Position numbers and translations under genes: made by a program | Shown: piece by piece, positions 47,096-56,011 of the stretch | Position numbering within the stretch: the first letter of the stretch is position 1 | How the letters are laid out: each line of letters begins with the position of its first letter | NCBI RefSeq assembly: GCF_017161425.1 | Contig: NZ_CP071057.1 | Location: 2,109,501 to 2,173,500 of the forward strand | DNA: 64,000 bases | Source: Marinicauda algicola | GTDB taxonomy: Bacteria > Pseudomonadota > Alphaproteobacteria > Caulobacterales > Maricaulaceae | Direction: 5' to 3' | Notes under the pieces: model-generated | Database searches by the model: none | The model's input: the letters and a program-made list of their open reading frames with translations, nothing else | What the model was told of the DNA's origin: nothing

Positions 47096-47635
47096 ATGAC
47101 CGACCACTCGATTGATTTCAAAAGCGAAGTCCCCGAGGGCGACGACCGCATACGGCGCATCTGCCGCACCTGCGGCTTCATCGACTATGTCAATCCCAAG
47201 CTCGTCGCCGGCGCGGTGGTGAGCGACGGGCAGGGCCGCATCCTGATGGCGCGCCGGGCGATCGAGCCGCGCTCCGGCTTCTGGACGCTTCCGGCCGGCT
47301 ACATGGAAGAAGGCGAGACGGTCGAGGAGGCCGCGCGGCGCGAGGCCTTCGAGGAGACGCGCGCCAGGATCGAGATCGTCGACCTGCTGGGCATCTATTC
47401 CGTCCCGCGCATCAGCCAGGTGCAGATTTTCTTCCGGGCCAGGCTCGCCGAGCCGGGCATCGCCGCCGGGCCGGAGAGCGAGGCGGTCGGCTTCTTCGGC
47501 TTCGAGGACATTCCCTACGACCGGCTCGCCTTCCCCAGCGTCCGCTGGGCGATCGAGGACTTCCGTGAACGGATCGGGCAGCGCGTCTGCGTGCCGGCGA
47601 TGAGAAGCCAGAGCGCCGATCTGAAACCGTATTGA
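47096..47635 (+). CDS. NUDIX hydrolase with N-terminal zinc-finger remnant
   Basis: 179 residues. The NUDIX box GYMEEGETVEEAARREAFEE is complete. A CRTCG pair lies near residue 23; a second cysteine pair of a zinc ribbon is not seen, followed by DYVNPKLVAGAVV. Similar proteins act on NADH or ADP-ribose. Possibly controlled by the divergent MarR protein. Confidence 0.9.
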   Translation: MTDHSIDFKSEVPEGDDRIRRICRTCGFIDYVNPKLVAGAVVSDGQGRILMARRAIEPRSGFWTLPAGYMEEGETVEEAARREAFEETRARIEIVDLLGIYSVPRISQVQIFFRARLAEPGIAAGPESEAVGFFGFEDIPYDRLAFPSVRWAIEDFRERIGQRVCVPAMRSQSADLKPY

Positions 47636-47682
47636 GCCGATTTTCCTGGCGCCTCAGGTGGCGACAGCGCTAGATTGAGCGC

Positions 47683-48459
47683 ATGAGGCGAATGCGCAGA
47701 CGGATCAGGCGGCGCGAGGCCGGGGCGTTCTTCGAATCCGCGGTCGACGGGGCGTTTCTCGGTTTCCTGGTGATCTTCGCGCTGCTCTGGCGGCTGCTCC
47801 ACATCTTCATCGACGCGAGCTTCACCTGCGGCGCGCGCCAGCGCTTCTGGATGCACGGCTATCAGTGGGGCACTTCGCTGCTGGAGATGTTCGGCTGGGC
47901 CTTCCTCCTGCTCACCCTTGCCTGGGTCGGGGTCTTCCTGGTGCCGCGGCGGCGCCCTCGGCTCGGCTGGCGGATCACGGAAGCCGCGCTGCTGTTCTTC
48001 GTCTGGCTGAGCTGGGGGCTGAACTGGAGCGGCTATTTCCCCTACGGCACGGTGGCGCAGATCACCCAGCCGGTGATGGCCGTGCTCTATCGCACGCCGT
48101 TGTTCGCGACGGCCTTCCTCGCGGAGGAGGAGACACCCTATTTCCTCGGCGCCGACGGTGAGTTGCATACCTATGATCTTCCACCCTCCCCGCCCCTGCC
48201 GGAGGCCGGCCATATGCTCGGCACGCGGTTGCCGGGCAATGTCTTCTACGGGTTCGGCTGCTCGTGTCTCAGCGTTGGCGAACTGGACATCAACCAGGCC
48301 CATCGGCGGCGCGATGCCATCCTCGCGACCGGCATAGAGCCGCACCCGGAGTATTTCGCACGCTGGGCAGAGCTTCCGCCCCTGGCGCAGGAACCCGCCT
48401 GGTGCCCCCTGCCCGGCGACCCGATCGGCGGCTGGCCGGACGGGCACACGCGCCCATAA
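47683..48459 (+). CDS. Membrane protein of unknown function
   Basis: 258 residues. A strongly basic start (MRRMRRRIRRREAG) precedes three hydrophobic segments in the first 130 residues. The C-terminal part, from LGADGELHTYDLPPSPP, is soluble and ends with Pro/Trp-rich sequence; it contains GFGCSCLSVGELD. I do not recognise the family. Confidence 0.65.
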   Translation: MRRMRRRIRRREAGAFFESAVDGAFLGFLVIFALLWRLLHIFIDASFTCGARQRFWMHGYQWGTSLLEMFGWAFLLLTLAWVGVFLVPRRRPRLGWRITEAALLFFVWLSWGLNWSGYFPYGTVAQITQPVMAVLYRTPLFATAFLAEEETPYFLGADGELHTYDLPPSPPLPEAGHMLGTRLPGNVFYGFGCSCLSVGELDINQAHRRRDAILATGIEPHPEYFARWAELPPLAQEPAWCPLPGDPIGGWPDGHTRP

Positions 48460-48506
48460 CGCCTGTGTGATTTCCAAACGCGGCGCGGCGCGCTTAAATA
48501 AGAACC

Positions 48507-49229
48507 ATGTTCGCATGGCCCCTGATCCTCGCCGCGCTCGCGCTGGCCCAGCATCCGCCCGCCGGTCCCGCCCCGGCGCGCGGGCCGGTGGTGGTGGAGC
48601 TGTTCACCAGCCAGGGCTGCGGCATGTGCCCGGACGCCAACCGCCTGCTCGCCGATCTCGCCTCAGAAAACCAGGACGTGCTCGCGCTCGCCTGGGGCGT
48701 CAGCTACTGGGACATGTATGGCTGGGAAGACCGCTATGCCCGGCCCGAATTCAACGCGCGCCAGGAGGCCTATGTCGCCGCCGGCGAGGCGCACCGGGTC
48801 TATACCCCGCACTTCGTGATCAACGGCGCGCCGAAGAAGTTCCGCTTCCGCCCGGAAACCATCCGCGAAGCGGTGGAGGCGGAGACCGGCGTGCCGCTCG
48901 CCCCCCGGGTCGCGCGCGTCTCGCCGTCCTCGGTCAGCGTCGCCTTCACCGGCCCGGACCGCGAGAGCCCGGCGGAAGTCTGGCTCGCGGCCTACGAGCC
49001 GGGCCTCGTCACCATGCGCATTGAGGGCGGCAACAATGCCGGGACGGAGATGCCGCATTTCAACATGGTCCGCGCGCTGACCGAGCTGCCGGCCTGGGAC
49101 GGGGGCGAGTACCGGGTGCTCGACGAGACCGCCTGCCCGGCAGATCTCGCCTGCGCCGTGCTGATCCAGGCCTTCTCCGGGGGGCCGATCCTGGGCGCGG
49201 CGTCTATTCCTGCGGCAGCGGCGGATTAG
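48507..49229 (+). CDS. DUF1223 thioredoxin-like secreted protein
   Basis: 240 residues with a short hydrophobic export signal. VVVELFTSQGCGMCPDANRLLADLA has the DUF1223 active-site-like CXXC, and VSYWDMYGWEDRYARPEFNARQ and YTPHFVINGAP are family motifs. Role unknown, proposed redox. Its last 26 bp overlap the end of the convergent DUF4340 gene. Confidence 0.88.
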   Translation: MFAWPLILAALALAQHPPAGPAPARGPVVVELFTSQGCGMCPDANRLLADLASENQDVLALAWGVSYWDMYGWEDRYARPEFNARQEAYVAAGEAHRVYTPHFVINGAPKKFRFRPETIREAVEAETGVPLAPRVARVSPSSVSVAFTGPDRESPAEVWLAAYEPGLVTMRIEGGNNAGTEMPHFNMVRALTELPAWDGGEYRVLDETACPADLACAVLIQAFSGGPILGAASIPAAAAD

Positions 49230-50238
49230 GCTCGGCGAGCCCGGTCAGCGGCCGGGTCATGCGCTCGTAGGCGTCCGCGCTCACCTCGAAGGCCCAACCC
49301 TCAGCCCTTGCGTCGAAATGGGCGGCGCGCTCGGCGGCATCGTCGGCGGCCGCACTGACCTCGAGCCGCGCCCAGCGCGCGTCTGCGTCCGCGTGGAAGG
49401 TGTAGGCATAGGCGAGCCCGCCGAACGTGACGGCGGCATGGGCCGCGACCGGAGCGCCTTCGAGCGTGTCGGCCGGGCGCACGTCGCGGAAGCGCACCCG
49501 CGCGCCGGCGACCGCCACGCCGTTGCCGGCACCGGAGGTCACGAGCCGCCAGCCGCGCGGCTCGCGCAGCTCGAAATTGCGCGCGCTGAGCCCCGGCTTG
49601 GCGAGCGCATAGGCCGGACCGGTCTCGGGCTGGACGCGCGCGCGCGCGACCCCGGCCGGGTCGAGATCGAAGAAGTCGAGCCCGAGCCAGCGGTCGACCG
49701 CGTCGAGATCGGGCAGGCTGCCGGCGGCGGCGAAGGCGCGCTCGGAAAAGGCGGGACGCAGGTACAGCCCGTCCTCGCCGCGCTCGTCCCCGATCAGCAG
49801 ATCGGCCAGCACGCGTCCCTCGGCGTCGGCGATGGTCAGGCGCACCGCCTCTCCGCCCTCGCCGGGCGCCACCAGGCCGAGCCGGGCGAACTTGTCCGGA
49901 TCGCGCGTCATCGCGGCGGAGAAGCGCAGGCCGGACAGCGCCGCGTCGAGCTCGGCGATGCGGTCGGGGCGCACCGGATAGCCGCCGCGGCTCGGCATCA
50001 CCCAGCCCTGGTCGGTGCGCAGCAGGCTGAACTGGACGTCGCGGGCGACGATCTCGATGCGGCTCGCCAGGGCCGCCTGCTCGCGCCAGTCCGGCAGGAC
50101 CGGCCCGGAGACCCCGGGACGCTCGGTGAGGCTCGCATCGCGCCACACCGCGCCGATGCCGAGCAGCAGGGCGGCGACACCCGCCGCGGCGAGGGCGAGC
50201 GCGATGCGCAGGCGTTTGCGGGCCGGTGTGATACTCAT
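49204..50238 (-). CDS. DUF4340 domain protein of Gld-type ABC system
   Basis: 344 residues with one N-terminal membrane anchor (about 10-30) and a large periplasmic part of repeated beta-rich units such as EIVARDVQFSLLRTDQGWVMPSRGGYPV, characteristic of DUF4340 (shown only in part). It is the last gene of a four-gene operon, overlapping the GldG-like gene by ATGA. Function in the transporter is unknown. Confidence 0.8.
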   Translation of the reverse strand: MSITPARKRLRIALALAAAGVAALLLGIGAVWRDASLTERPGVSGPVLPDWREQAALASRIEIVARDVQFSLLRTDQGWVMPSRGGYPVRPDRIAELDAALSGLRFSAAMTRDPDKFARLGLVAPGEGGEAVRLTIADAEGRVLADLLIGDERGEDGLYLRPAFSERAFAAAGSLPDLDAVDRWLGLDFFDLDPAGVARARVQPETGPAYALAKPGLSARNFELREPRGWRLVTSGAGNGVAVAGARVRFRDVRPADTLEGAPVAAHAAVTFGGLAYAYTFHADADARWARLEVSAAADDAAERAAHFDARAEGWAFEVSADAYERMTRPLTGLAEPNPPLPQE

Positions 50239-52079
50239 CGCGGCCTCCGGCGGCGTAGCAGCAGAAAGACGAACCCGGCGAGCAGCACGAGCACGGGCGG
50301 AACCCAGACCGTCCAGAACAGGAGGGCGCGCTCGAGGGCGTCGATCTCGACGCGGAAGCCGCGCTCGATGTCCCTCAGGCGTTCGCGGGCCTCCAGGATG
50401 CGGGCACGCAGGGCCTCGGCCTGCCCGGTCTCGGCGGCCGCCGCGCCGGACAGGGCGGAGCCCGCGCCGGTCCGGTTCAGGGCCTCGAGCTCGGCCTCGG
50501 CGGCGGCAAGCTCGGCGCTGAGTTCCTCCTGCAGGGCGAGATAGCGCGCCTCGGCCTCGGCCCTGAGGTCTTCGACCCGGACCATCGGGCGGGCCGAGCT
50601 GGACCGCGATCTCAGCGAGACGAGGGCCGGATCGCCGGCGAGCGCATCGGCGAGATTGAGGATCAGGGCCAGATTGTCGGCGACGATCCGGTCGCCCTGG
50701 ACCGGATCGGGATTGATGAAGAAGGCCGGATCGAACAGGTCGGCATCGGCGATCAGTATGATCTCCGCCGCGCCGTCGCTTCGAGCGCGATGGGCCGCCG
50801 GGTCGAGGGCGAGCTCACCGGCCGGCGGACCGTCCGGAAAGGCACTGGCGAGCGGGCCGGACAGCCGCGCGGCGAGCGCGAGCGGGGCGTCGGGCGCGAT
50901 CTGGTAGATCGCGGCCAGCTCGTCCGGCGAGGGCGAGCCCGCGGCGAGGTCCGCGTCGAGGCGCGCGCCCTCCGGGCTCGTCGCGAGGATGGCGGAGAAC
51001 GCCGTCGCGGCGCCCTCGAGCGGGCGCAGGACGCCGGGCGAGCCGACATTCACCCCGCGCGAGAGCGCGGCGACGGGCGGGAAGCCCGTGCTCATCCCGC
51101 CTGGCGGCACGGAGAACCAGAGCGGATAGGCCCGCATGCGGGTGCGCCCGCCCTCGTTGATCTGGACGGGCAGCCCGTGGCGGCGGTCCATCGCCACGAC
51201 GGTGGGATCGTAGGCCGCGCCCCAGGCAGGCAGGAGGCGGGGCAGAGCGCTGTCGCGCTCGGCACGCAGCGGCGGCAGCCCGTCCGGGCCGGGCTTGAGC
51301 GCGACATGGGCCATCGGATCGAGCGCGGCGAGCACCCGGCCGGTGCGCAGCGCGAACTGGTCGACGAGATAGGTCTGCGCCTCGGTGAGCGCGGGCGGGT
51401 GCAGCAGGAAGAGCGCGTCGGCCTCGGGGATCGCCTCGAAGGTCTCGTCCAGCCAGACGAGGTCGTAGGCCGCGGCGAGCTCGTCGATCACCGGGTTCGG
51501 GGATGCGCCCTGCGCATCCGGGGCGAAGGGCAGCGAGGAGATCACCGCGATCACCGGCGTGCGCGCGCGGTCGAGTTCGGCGATGAGCCTGACGATCTCG
51601 TATTCCAGGCGGGCCTCCTCGGCCGGGTCGAAGAAGGCCACGGTGCGCCGGTCGTCGACCGCGTTGTGCCCGATGAGGCCGAAGAAGAGCTGGCCGCCCT
51701 CCTCGGTCGGGACGGGCTCGAGCCCGGCCGCGATGGCGCGGTCCTCGGCGGGCGAGAACGGTTCCGGATCGACCTCGTCGAGACGCACCATGCCGTCCGA
51801 ACGCGCCGCGATGGTACGCAGCATCTCGCGCACCCGGGCCGCATAGGCGCGGATCGCGGGATAGCGCGCCGCCTCCTCGCGCGAGTAGACGAAATCGAGC
51901 TGTACCGGCTCCTCGATGCGTTCCAGAACCTCCAGCGTGCCCGGGCTCAACCGGTAGAGGCCGCGCTCGGTGAGGTCGAGGCGCACCGAATCCAGCACCA
52001 CGCCGGTGAACAGGTTGAACCCGGCGAACAGGGCGATCAGCCCGGCGAGGACGAGGGCGAGGAAGCGCGGCGCACTCAT
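50235..52079 (-). CDS. GldG-like auxiliary component of ABC transporter
   Basis: 614 residues. N-terminal helix, then LDLTERGLYRLSPGTLEVL, a typical GldG start, a large extracytoplasmic domain, a long coiled-coil-like Ala/Glu/Leu-rich region (about 540-590) and a C-terminal helix followed by RRRRPR. The start at 52079 overlaps the permease stop. In gliding bacteria GldG works with GldA and GldF; here the role is unknown. Confidence 0.85.
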   Translation of the reverse strand: MSAPRFLALVLAGLIALFAGFNLFTGVVLDSVRLDLTERGLYRLSPGTLEVLERIEEPVQLDFVYSREEAARYPAIRAYAARVREMLRTIAARSDGMVRLDEVDPEPFSPAEDRAIAAGLEPVPTEEGGQLFFGLIGHNAVDDRRTVAFFDPAEEARLEYEIVRLIAELDRARTPVIAVISSLPFAPDAQGASPNPVIDELAAAYDLVWLDETFEAIPEADALFLLHPPALTEAQTYLVDQFALRTGRVLAALDPMAHVALKPGPDGLPPLRAERDSALPRLLPAWGAAYDPTVVAMDRRHGLPVQINEGGRTRMRAYPLWFSVPPGGMSTGFPPVAALSRGVNVGSPGVLRPLEGAATAFSAILATSPEGARLDADLAAGSPSPDELAAIYQIAPDAPLALAARLSGPLASAFPDGPPAGELALDPAAHRARSDGAAEIILIADADLFDPAFFINPDPVQGDRIVADNLALILNLADALAGDPALVSLRSRSSSARPMVRVEDLRAEAEARYLALQEELSAELAAAEAELEALNRTGAGSALSGAAAAETGQAEALRARILEARERLRDIERGFRVEIDALERALLFWTVWVPPVLVLLAGFVFLLLRRRRPR

Positions 52080-52816
52080 CGGCCCGCTCCCCGGCGCGCA
52101 TCGATCAGGGTGATGGCGAGAGCGAGGCCGAGCGCCATGAGGCTGATGAAGTAGACGAGGTCGGCGAGCGAGAGCACGCCTCGGCGCAGCGACTCGTAGC
52201 GCGCCAGGGCGGACAGCTCGGCAAGCGCCTCGGCGAACGCGCCGGGCAGTCGCGCCGACAGCGCGTCGAGCACGAAGGGCAGGCCCGCCACGGTGATGAG
52301 GAAGCACGCCCCGACGCCGAGCACGAAGGCGACGACCTGGTTTCCCGTGACCGCCGAGAGCGCCTGGCCGAGCGCGAGATAGCCGCCGGCGATGAGCAGC
52401 GTGCCGATATAGGCCGTCGCGATCGCGGCATTGTCCGGATTGCCGAGATAGTTCATCGCGATCCACATCGGGGCGGTGAGCGCGATCGCGCAGGCCGCGA
52501 CGGTCCAGGCGGCGAAAAACTTGCCCCCGGCCGCCGCCCAGAGCGGGATCGGCGCGGCGAGCAGCATTTCCAGCGTGCCGTGATCGCGTTCTTCCGCCCA
52601 AGCGCGCATCGCGAGCGCGGGCATCAGCACCAGCAGGAGCCAGGGCATGTAGTCGAAGAGCGGGGCGAGATCGGCGCGCCCGGTCTCGAACAGGCGCCCG
52701 ACCTGCCAGGCGAAGCTTGGCGCGGCGAAGGCGAACACCACGAGGAAGACATAGGCGAGCGGGGTCTCGAAATAGGCCGCCAGCTCGCGCCGGTAGACGG
52801 CGTAGAGCGCCCTCAC
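52076..52816 (-). CDS. ABC-2 type permease (GldF-like)
   Basis: 246 residues, about six membrane helices. The start ALYAVYRRELAAYFETPLAYVFLVVF is diagnostic (only the motif RRELAAYFETPLAY is quoted), with WAEERDHGTLEMLLAAPI in the middle. It begins with GTG overlapping the ATPase stop (GTGA). Pairs with the adjacent ATPase as an exporter. Confidence 0.9.
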   Translation of the reverse strand: MRALYAVYRRELAAYFETPLAYVFLVVFAFAAPSFAWQVGRLFETGRADLAPLFDYMPWLLLVLMPALAMRAWAEERDHGTLEMLLAAPIPLWAAAGGKFFAAWTVAACAIALTAPMWIAMNYLGNPDNAAIATAYIGTLLIAGGYLALGQALSAVTGNQVVAFVLGVGACFLITVAGLPFVLDALSARLPGAFAEALAELSALARYESLRRGVLSLADLVYFISLMALGLALAITLIDARRGAGR

Positions 52817-53586
52817 GCGGCCGCCTCCTTCCGCCCGATGGCGGAGGTGTCCTTCGCCCTGATGCTTTCGTGGGCGGCGCGGGTGAGGGCGCGGAAGGCC
52901 GAGCCGATCGTGCCGTCCTCGCCGATCTCGGCGAGCTTCTGCGGCGTGTCGTCGGCGAGGATGCGCCCGTCGGCGATCACCGCGGCGCGCGTGCAGATGG
53001 CGTCGACCTCGTCGAGCAGGTGGGTGGAGATGATGATCGCCTTGTGCGCGGCCATCTCGCGGATCAGCGAGCGCACCCCGTCCTTCTGGTTCGGATCGAG
53101 CCCGTCGGTCGGCTCGTCGAGGATGAGGATGGGCGGATCGTGGGCGATCGCGGCGGCGAGCGCGGCGCGCCGCTTGTAGCCCTTCGAGAGCGTGGCGATC
53201 GCCTTGTCGGCGGCGGCCCCGACGCGGGCGCGGTCGAGGGCGAGCGTCTCGGCACGCTTCAGCCCGGCGCCGGAGAAGCCGCGCGCGCGCAGGTGGAAGC
53301 GGACGAAGCCGCGCGGCGTCATCGCCGGGTAGGCCGGGGCGCCTTCCGGCAGATAGCCGAGGAAGCGCTGCGCCTCGCGCCGCTTCAGGCTGGAATCGTA
53401 GCCGTTGAGACTCGCCGCCCCGTCATCGGGCTCCAGGCATCCTGCCAGCATGCGCATGGTGGTGGACTTGCCCGCCCCGTTGGGCCCGAGAAATCCCAGA
53501 ACCTCGCCGCGCCCCACGCTGAAGGAGACGTGGTCGACGGCCAGGTGGTGGCCGAAACGTTTGACGAGCCTGTCTGCGACGATCAT
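52813..53586 (-). CDS. ABC transporter ATP-binding protein (GldA-like)
   Basis: 257 residues: Walker A LGPNGAGKSTTMRML, signature LSKGYKRRAAL, Walker B ILILDEPTDGLDPNQ and switch STHLLDE. MIVADRLVKRFGHHLAVD gives a clear N-terminus, so the start at 53586 is preferred over upstream codons. First gene of the four-gene leftward export operon. Confidence 0.92.
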   Translation of the reverse strand: MIVADRLVKRFGHHLAVDHVSFSVGRGEVLGFLGPNGAGKSTTMRMLAGCLEPDDGAASLNGYDSSLKRREAQRFLGYLPEGAPAYPAMTPRGFVRFHLRARGFSGAGLKRAETLALDRARVGAAADKAIATLSKGYKRRAALAAAIAHDPPILILDEPTDGLDPNQKDGVRSLIREMAAHKAIIISTHLLDEVDAICTRAAVIADGRILADDTPQKLAEIGEDGTIGSAFRALTRAAHESIRAKDTSAIGRKEAAA

Positions 53587-54002
53587 GGCGGTCTGGCCGA
53601 TCCCTCTCTGCCGAACTCTGCCCGTCCCCCGCGCGGCTCTAGCGATAGCGGGAAACGCGCCAGTGCGCCACCGGTCTAGCAGGCAGACTCTCGCCAAATC
53701 CTGAAAGGCACGCAAAAGGGGAAGGCGCGCCCGGGGAAGCAGGCGCGCCTTCGTGAGGGGATATCGTGAGCGAATAGGAGCGTCGGCCGATCCAGCCGCT
53801 CGATCCGGGGGGCTGGGGGGGCTGTGAAACCAGGATCGGAGCGTTTGGGTTACCGAACCGGCCGACAGGTGCCAGACTGCTGCTTGCGTTTGGCACGTCA
53901 GGGGCCAGAATGTGTCGACAATGGGGCGCTGCATGAAATGTTGGTAACCTGACCGCGAGCAGGCAGGATACCACCGTGCAGAGCTCACCAGCGGGAGGCG
54001 TC
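53587..54002. other. Intergenic region between ABC operon and DUF2794 gene
   Basis: 416 bp without a supported gene. An 11-bp inverted repeat, GAAGGCGCGCC at 53721-53731 and GGCGCGCCTTC at 53742-53752, flanks a ten-base loop. G-rich runs occur near 53805-53822. Promoters of both flanking genes are expected here; none is confidently identified. Confidence 0.5.
53721..53752. repeat. 11-bp inverted repeat
   Basis: Perfect pairing GAAGGCGCGCC/GGCGCGCCTTC with loop CGGGGAAGCA. Read leftward it is followed by CCCTTTTGCG, a weak T-run, so a leftward terminator is possible although no leftward gene ends there. Confidence 0.5.
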
Positions 54003-54338
54003 ATGATCCCAACGATGGCCGGCCGGCGCGAGGACGGCGTCATGTTCGACAGGCCCGAGCTGGATGCGATCCTGAGGGTCTACGGCTTCATGGTCGCCGC
54101 CGGGGAATGGCGCGACTACGCGATCGACGGGCTGAAGGACCGCGCCGAGTTCGCCGTCTTCCGCCATGCCAGCGAAGTGCCGATCTACCGAATCGTGAAG
54201 ACCCCCGACGAGGCCCGCCGCCAGGGCGCCTACAAGGTGGTCGCGGCCTCGGGCCAGATCCTGAAGCGCGGCCAGGATCTCAAGCAGGTCCTGAAGGTCT
54301 TCGACCGCCAGCTGGTGCGCCTGGCGGCGAACGATTGA
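54003..54338 (+). CDS. DUF2794 domain protein
   Basis: 111 residues. FDRPELDAILRVYGFMVAAGEWRDYAID followed by RASEVP-like HASEVPIYRIVKTP and GQILKRGQDLKQVLKVFDR is the alphaproteobacteria-specific DUF2794 pattern (quoted in pieces: VAAGEWRDYAID, QGAYKVVAASG). GGGAGG lies seven bases before the ATG at 54003, favouring it over a GTG at 53976. Function unknown. Confidence 0.9.
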   Translation: MIPTMAGRREDGVMFDRPELDAILRVYGFMVAAGEWRDYAIDGLKDRAEFAVFRHASEVPIYRIVKTPDEARRQGAYKVVAASGQILKRGQDLKQVLKVFDRQLVRLAAND

Positions 54339-54350
54339 AGGGGTCCCGTC

Positions 54351-54390
54351 AAAGAAAAACGCCCCGGCGCGAGCCGGGGCGTCTTCGTTT
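54351..54390. terminator. Bidirectional terminator
   Basis: CGCCCCGGC (54360-54368) pairs with GCCGGGGCG (54373-54381), GCGA loop. On the minus strand a strong T-run (GTTTTTCTTT) follows, so it ends the Bax-inhibitor gene; rightward the weaker TCTTCGTTT may end the DUF2794 gene. Confidence 0.9.
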
Positions 54391-54410
54391 CGGGTCCGAT
54401 GAGCGGCGCG

Positions 54411-55172
54411 CTATTCGCGGTTGCCGAGCATCATCAGGATGACCTGGAACATGTTGATGAAGGCGATGTAGAGGTTCAGCGCGCCGTAATAGGTCATCAC
54501 GGCCATCGAGCGCTCGTCGCCCGCGATCTCGTTGTACATCAGCTTCAGCGATTGCGTCTGCCAGGCGACCACGCCGGCCATCAGGCCGAGAATGGCGAAC
54601 TGGATCAGCCACTGCAGGCCGGAGCTTTCCAGGAAGAAGACGTTGATCAGGCTGATCAGCACCACGCCGATGATGCCCATCACCAGGAAGGCGCCGATCG
54701 GCTGCAGGTTGGTCTTCGTGGTGTAGCCCCACAGCGACAGGCCGAAGAAGGCCGCCGCGGTGATCGCGAAGGCCTGCGCGATCGTGCCGAAGGTGACCGA
54801 GACCGCACCGGTCAGGGTCTGGGCCACCTGGCCGCCCGTGGCCATCATCACCCACACGCCGAGGCCCATGCCGATCAGGGAGACGACGGCCCAGTAGAGC
54901 ACCGCCGCCCCGAGCGGGGAGGGATTGCGCATGAAGAACATCGAGCCGAACAGCAGGACGAGCGGGCCGAACTGGACGACGTAGAGCAGCGGCGTGCCGA
55001 ACACGAGCTGGGTGACGGGCGTCACCGTGCCGACCACGTAGGCGAGGACCGCCGACAACAGCAGGCCCAGGCCCATCTTGTTGTAGACCCCGAGCATGAA
55101 GCTGCGCAGGCCTTCGTCACGCGAGGTGTCGAGCGTCTGCGCGCCATAGGTCGTGCGCGAATACTGGTTCAT
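54411..55172 (-). CDS. Bax inhibitor-1 / YccA family membrane protein
   Basis: 253 residues, seven membrane helices. MNQYSRTTYGAQTLDTSRDEGLR start (motif RTTYGAQ), FGSMFFMRNPSP and the C-terminal TYYGALNLYIAFINMFQVIL are family features. The alphaproteobacterial members are linked to FtsH-type proteolysis control or Ca2+ leak. ATG at 55172 or 55184 possible; the former is chosen for its family-like N-terminus. Confidence 0.92.
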   Translation of the reverse strand: MNQYSRTTYGAQTLDTSRDEGLRSFMLGVYNKMGLGLLLSAVLAYVVGTVTPVTQLVFGTPLLYVVQFGPLVLLFGSMFFMRNPSPLGAAVLYWAVVSLIGMGLGVWVMMATGGQVAQTLTGAVSVTFGTIAQAFAITAAAFFGLSLWGYTTKTNLQPIGAFLVMGIIGVVLISLINVFFLESSGLQWLIQFAILGLMAGVVAWQTQSLKLMYNEIAGDERSMAVMTYYGALNLYIAFINMFQVILMMLGNRE

Positions 55173-55368
55173 GTTCGTTCTCATACCCACTTGTTGGGCC
55201 CGCCGGTCCGAGGCGAGCATCGCCCATGAATATCAGGTGCCGCGCGGGCAAATTCAAGGAAAACCGGCTGCGACACGCGCGTCTATTCCCTTGTCCGGCT
55301 AGGGATTTCGCCGCGCCGGGCGCGCCGGGCGCTTGACTTCGCAGTCCGCGCCGCGAGGTTTGGGGGTC

Positions 55369-55938
55369 ATGAGCCTTCGCGTCTTCACCGCCCTGCCCAT
55401 CCCCGAAGAGGTCGCCGACCTCGTCGAGCCGCTGTGCAAGGGCGTGCCCGGCGCGAAATGGCGCCCGCGGGAGAATTTCCACATCACGCTCGCCTTCTAC
55501 GGCGAGCTCGACGAGCCCGTGATCGAGGAACTCGACCACGAGCTCGCGCGCATCGAGATCGCCCCCTTCGCCCTGAAGCTGAAGGGCGCGAACCATTTCG
55601 GGAAGGACGAGCCGAGCTCGCTCTGGCTCGGCGTGGAGGCGCCCGGGCAGCTCGACGATCTCGCGCGCGAGTGCCGCAAGGCGGCCCGGCGCGTGGGTGT
55701 CGGCGTGGAAAAGCGGAACTACCTGCCGCACATGACCATCGCCTATATCGATCGCGAGGAGCTCGATCTCGGCAAGCTGCGCGGTTTCGAGCAGCGCCTG
55801 AACCTCTTCGAGACCGAGCCCTTCATCGCCGACCGCTTCTATCTCCACTCCAGCTATCAGCGTAAGCGCGGACCGAATGACTACCCGGTCGAGGCCGAAT
55901 ACCCGCTCGAGCACCCGACGCGGCGCGAGGTCGGCTGA
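55369..55938 (+). CDS. thpR: RNA 2',3'-cyclic phosphodiesterase
   Basis: 189 residues of the LigT/2H family. Two His-X-Thr motifs: NFHITLAFYGEL and PHMTIAYIDR. SLRVFTALPIPEEV at the start is typical. Hydrolyses 2',3'-cyclic phosphate RNA ends; also shows ligase activity in vitro in some members. Confidence 0.93.
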   Translation: MSLRVFTALPIPEEVADLVEPLCKGVPGAKWRPRENFHITLAFYGELDEPVIEELDHELARIEIAPFALKLKGANHFGKDEPSSLWLGVEAPGQLDDLARECRKAARRVGVGVEKRNYLPHMTIAYIDREELDLGKLRGFEQRLNLFETEPFIADRFYLHSSYQRKRGPNDYPVEAEYPLEHPTRREVG

Positions 55939-56011
55939 AGGCAACGGGACTTGGCGCGCGGCGCCGCGGCGTGTTTGATGGTGCGATATCGTCCACCGGG
56001 GAGACCAGACC

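Noticed and set aside
53639-54043. 134-residue minus-strand frame upstream of the DUF2794 gene
   Set aside because: Ser/Pro/Arg-rich composition, overlaps the DUF2794 promoter and start, no family resemblance.
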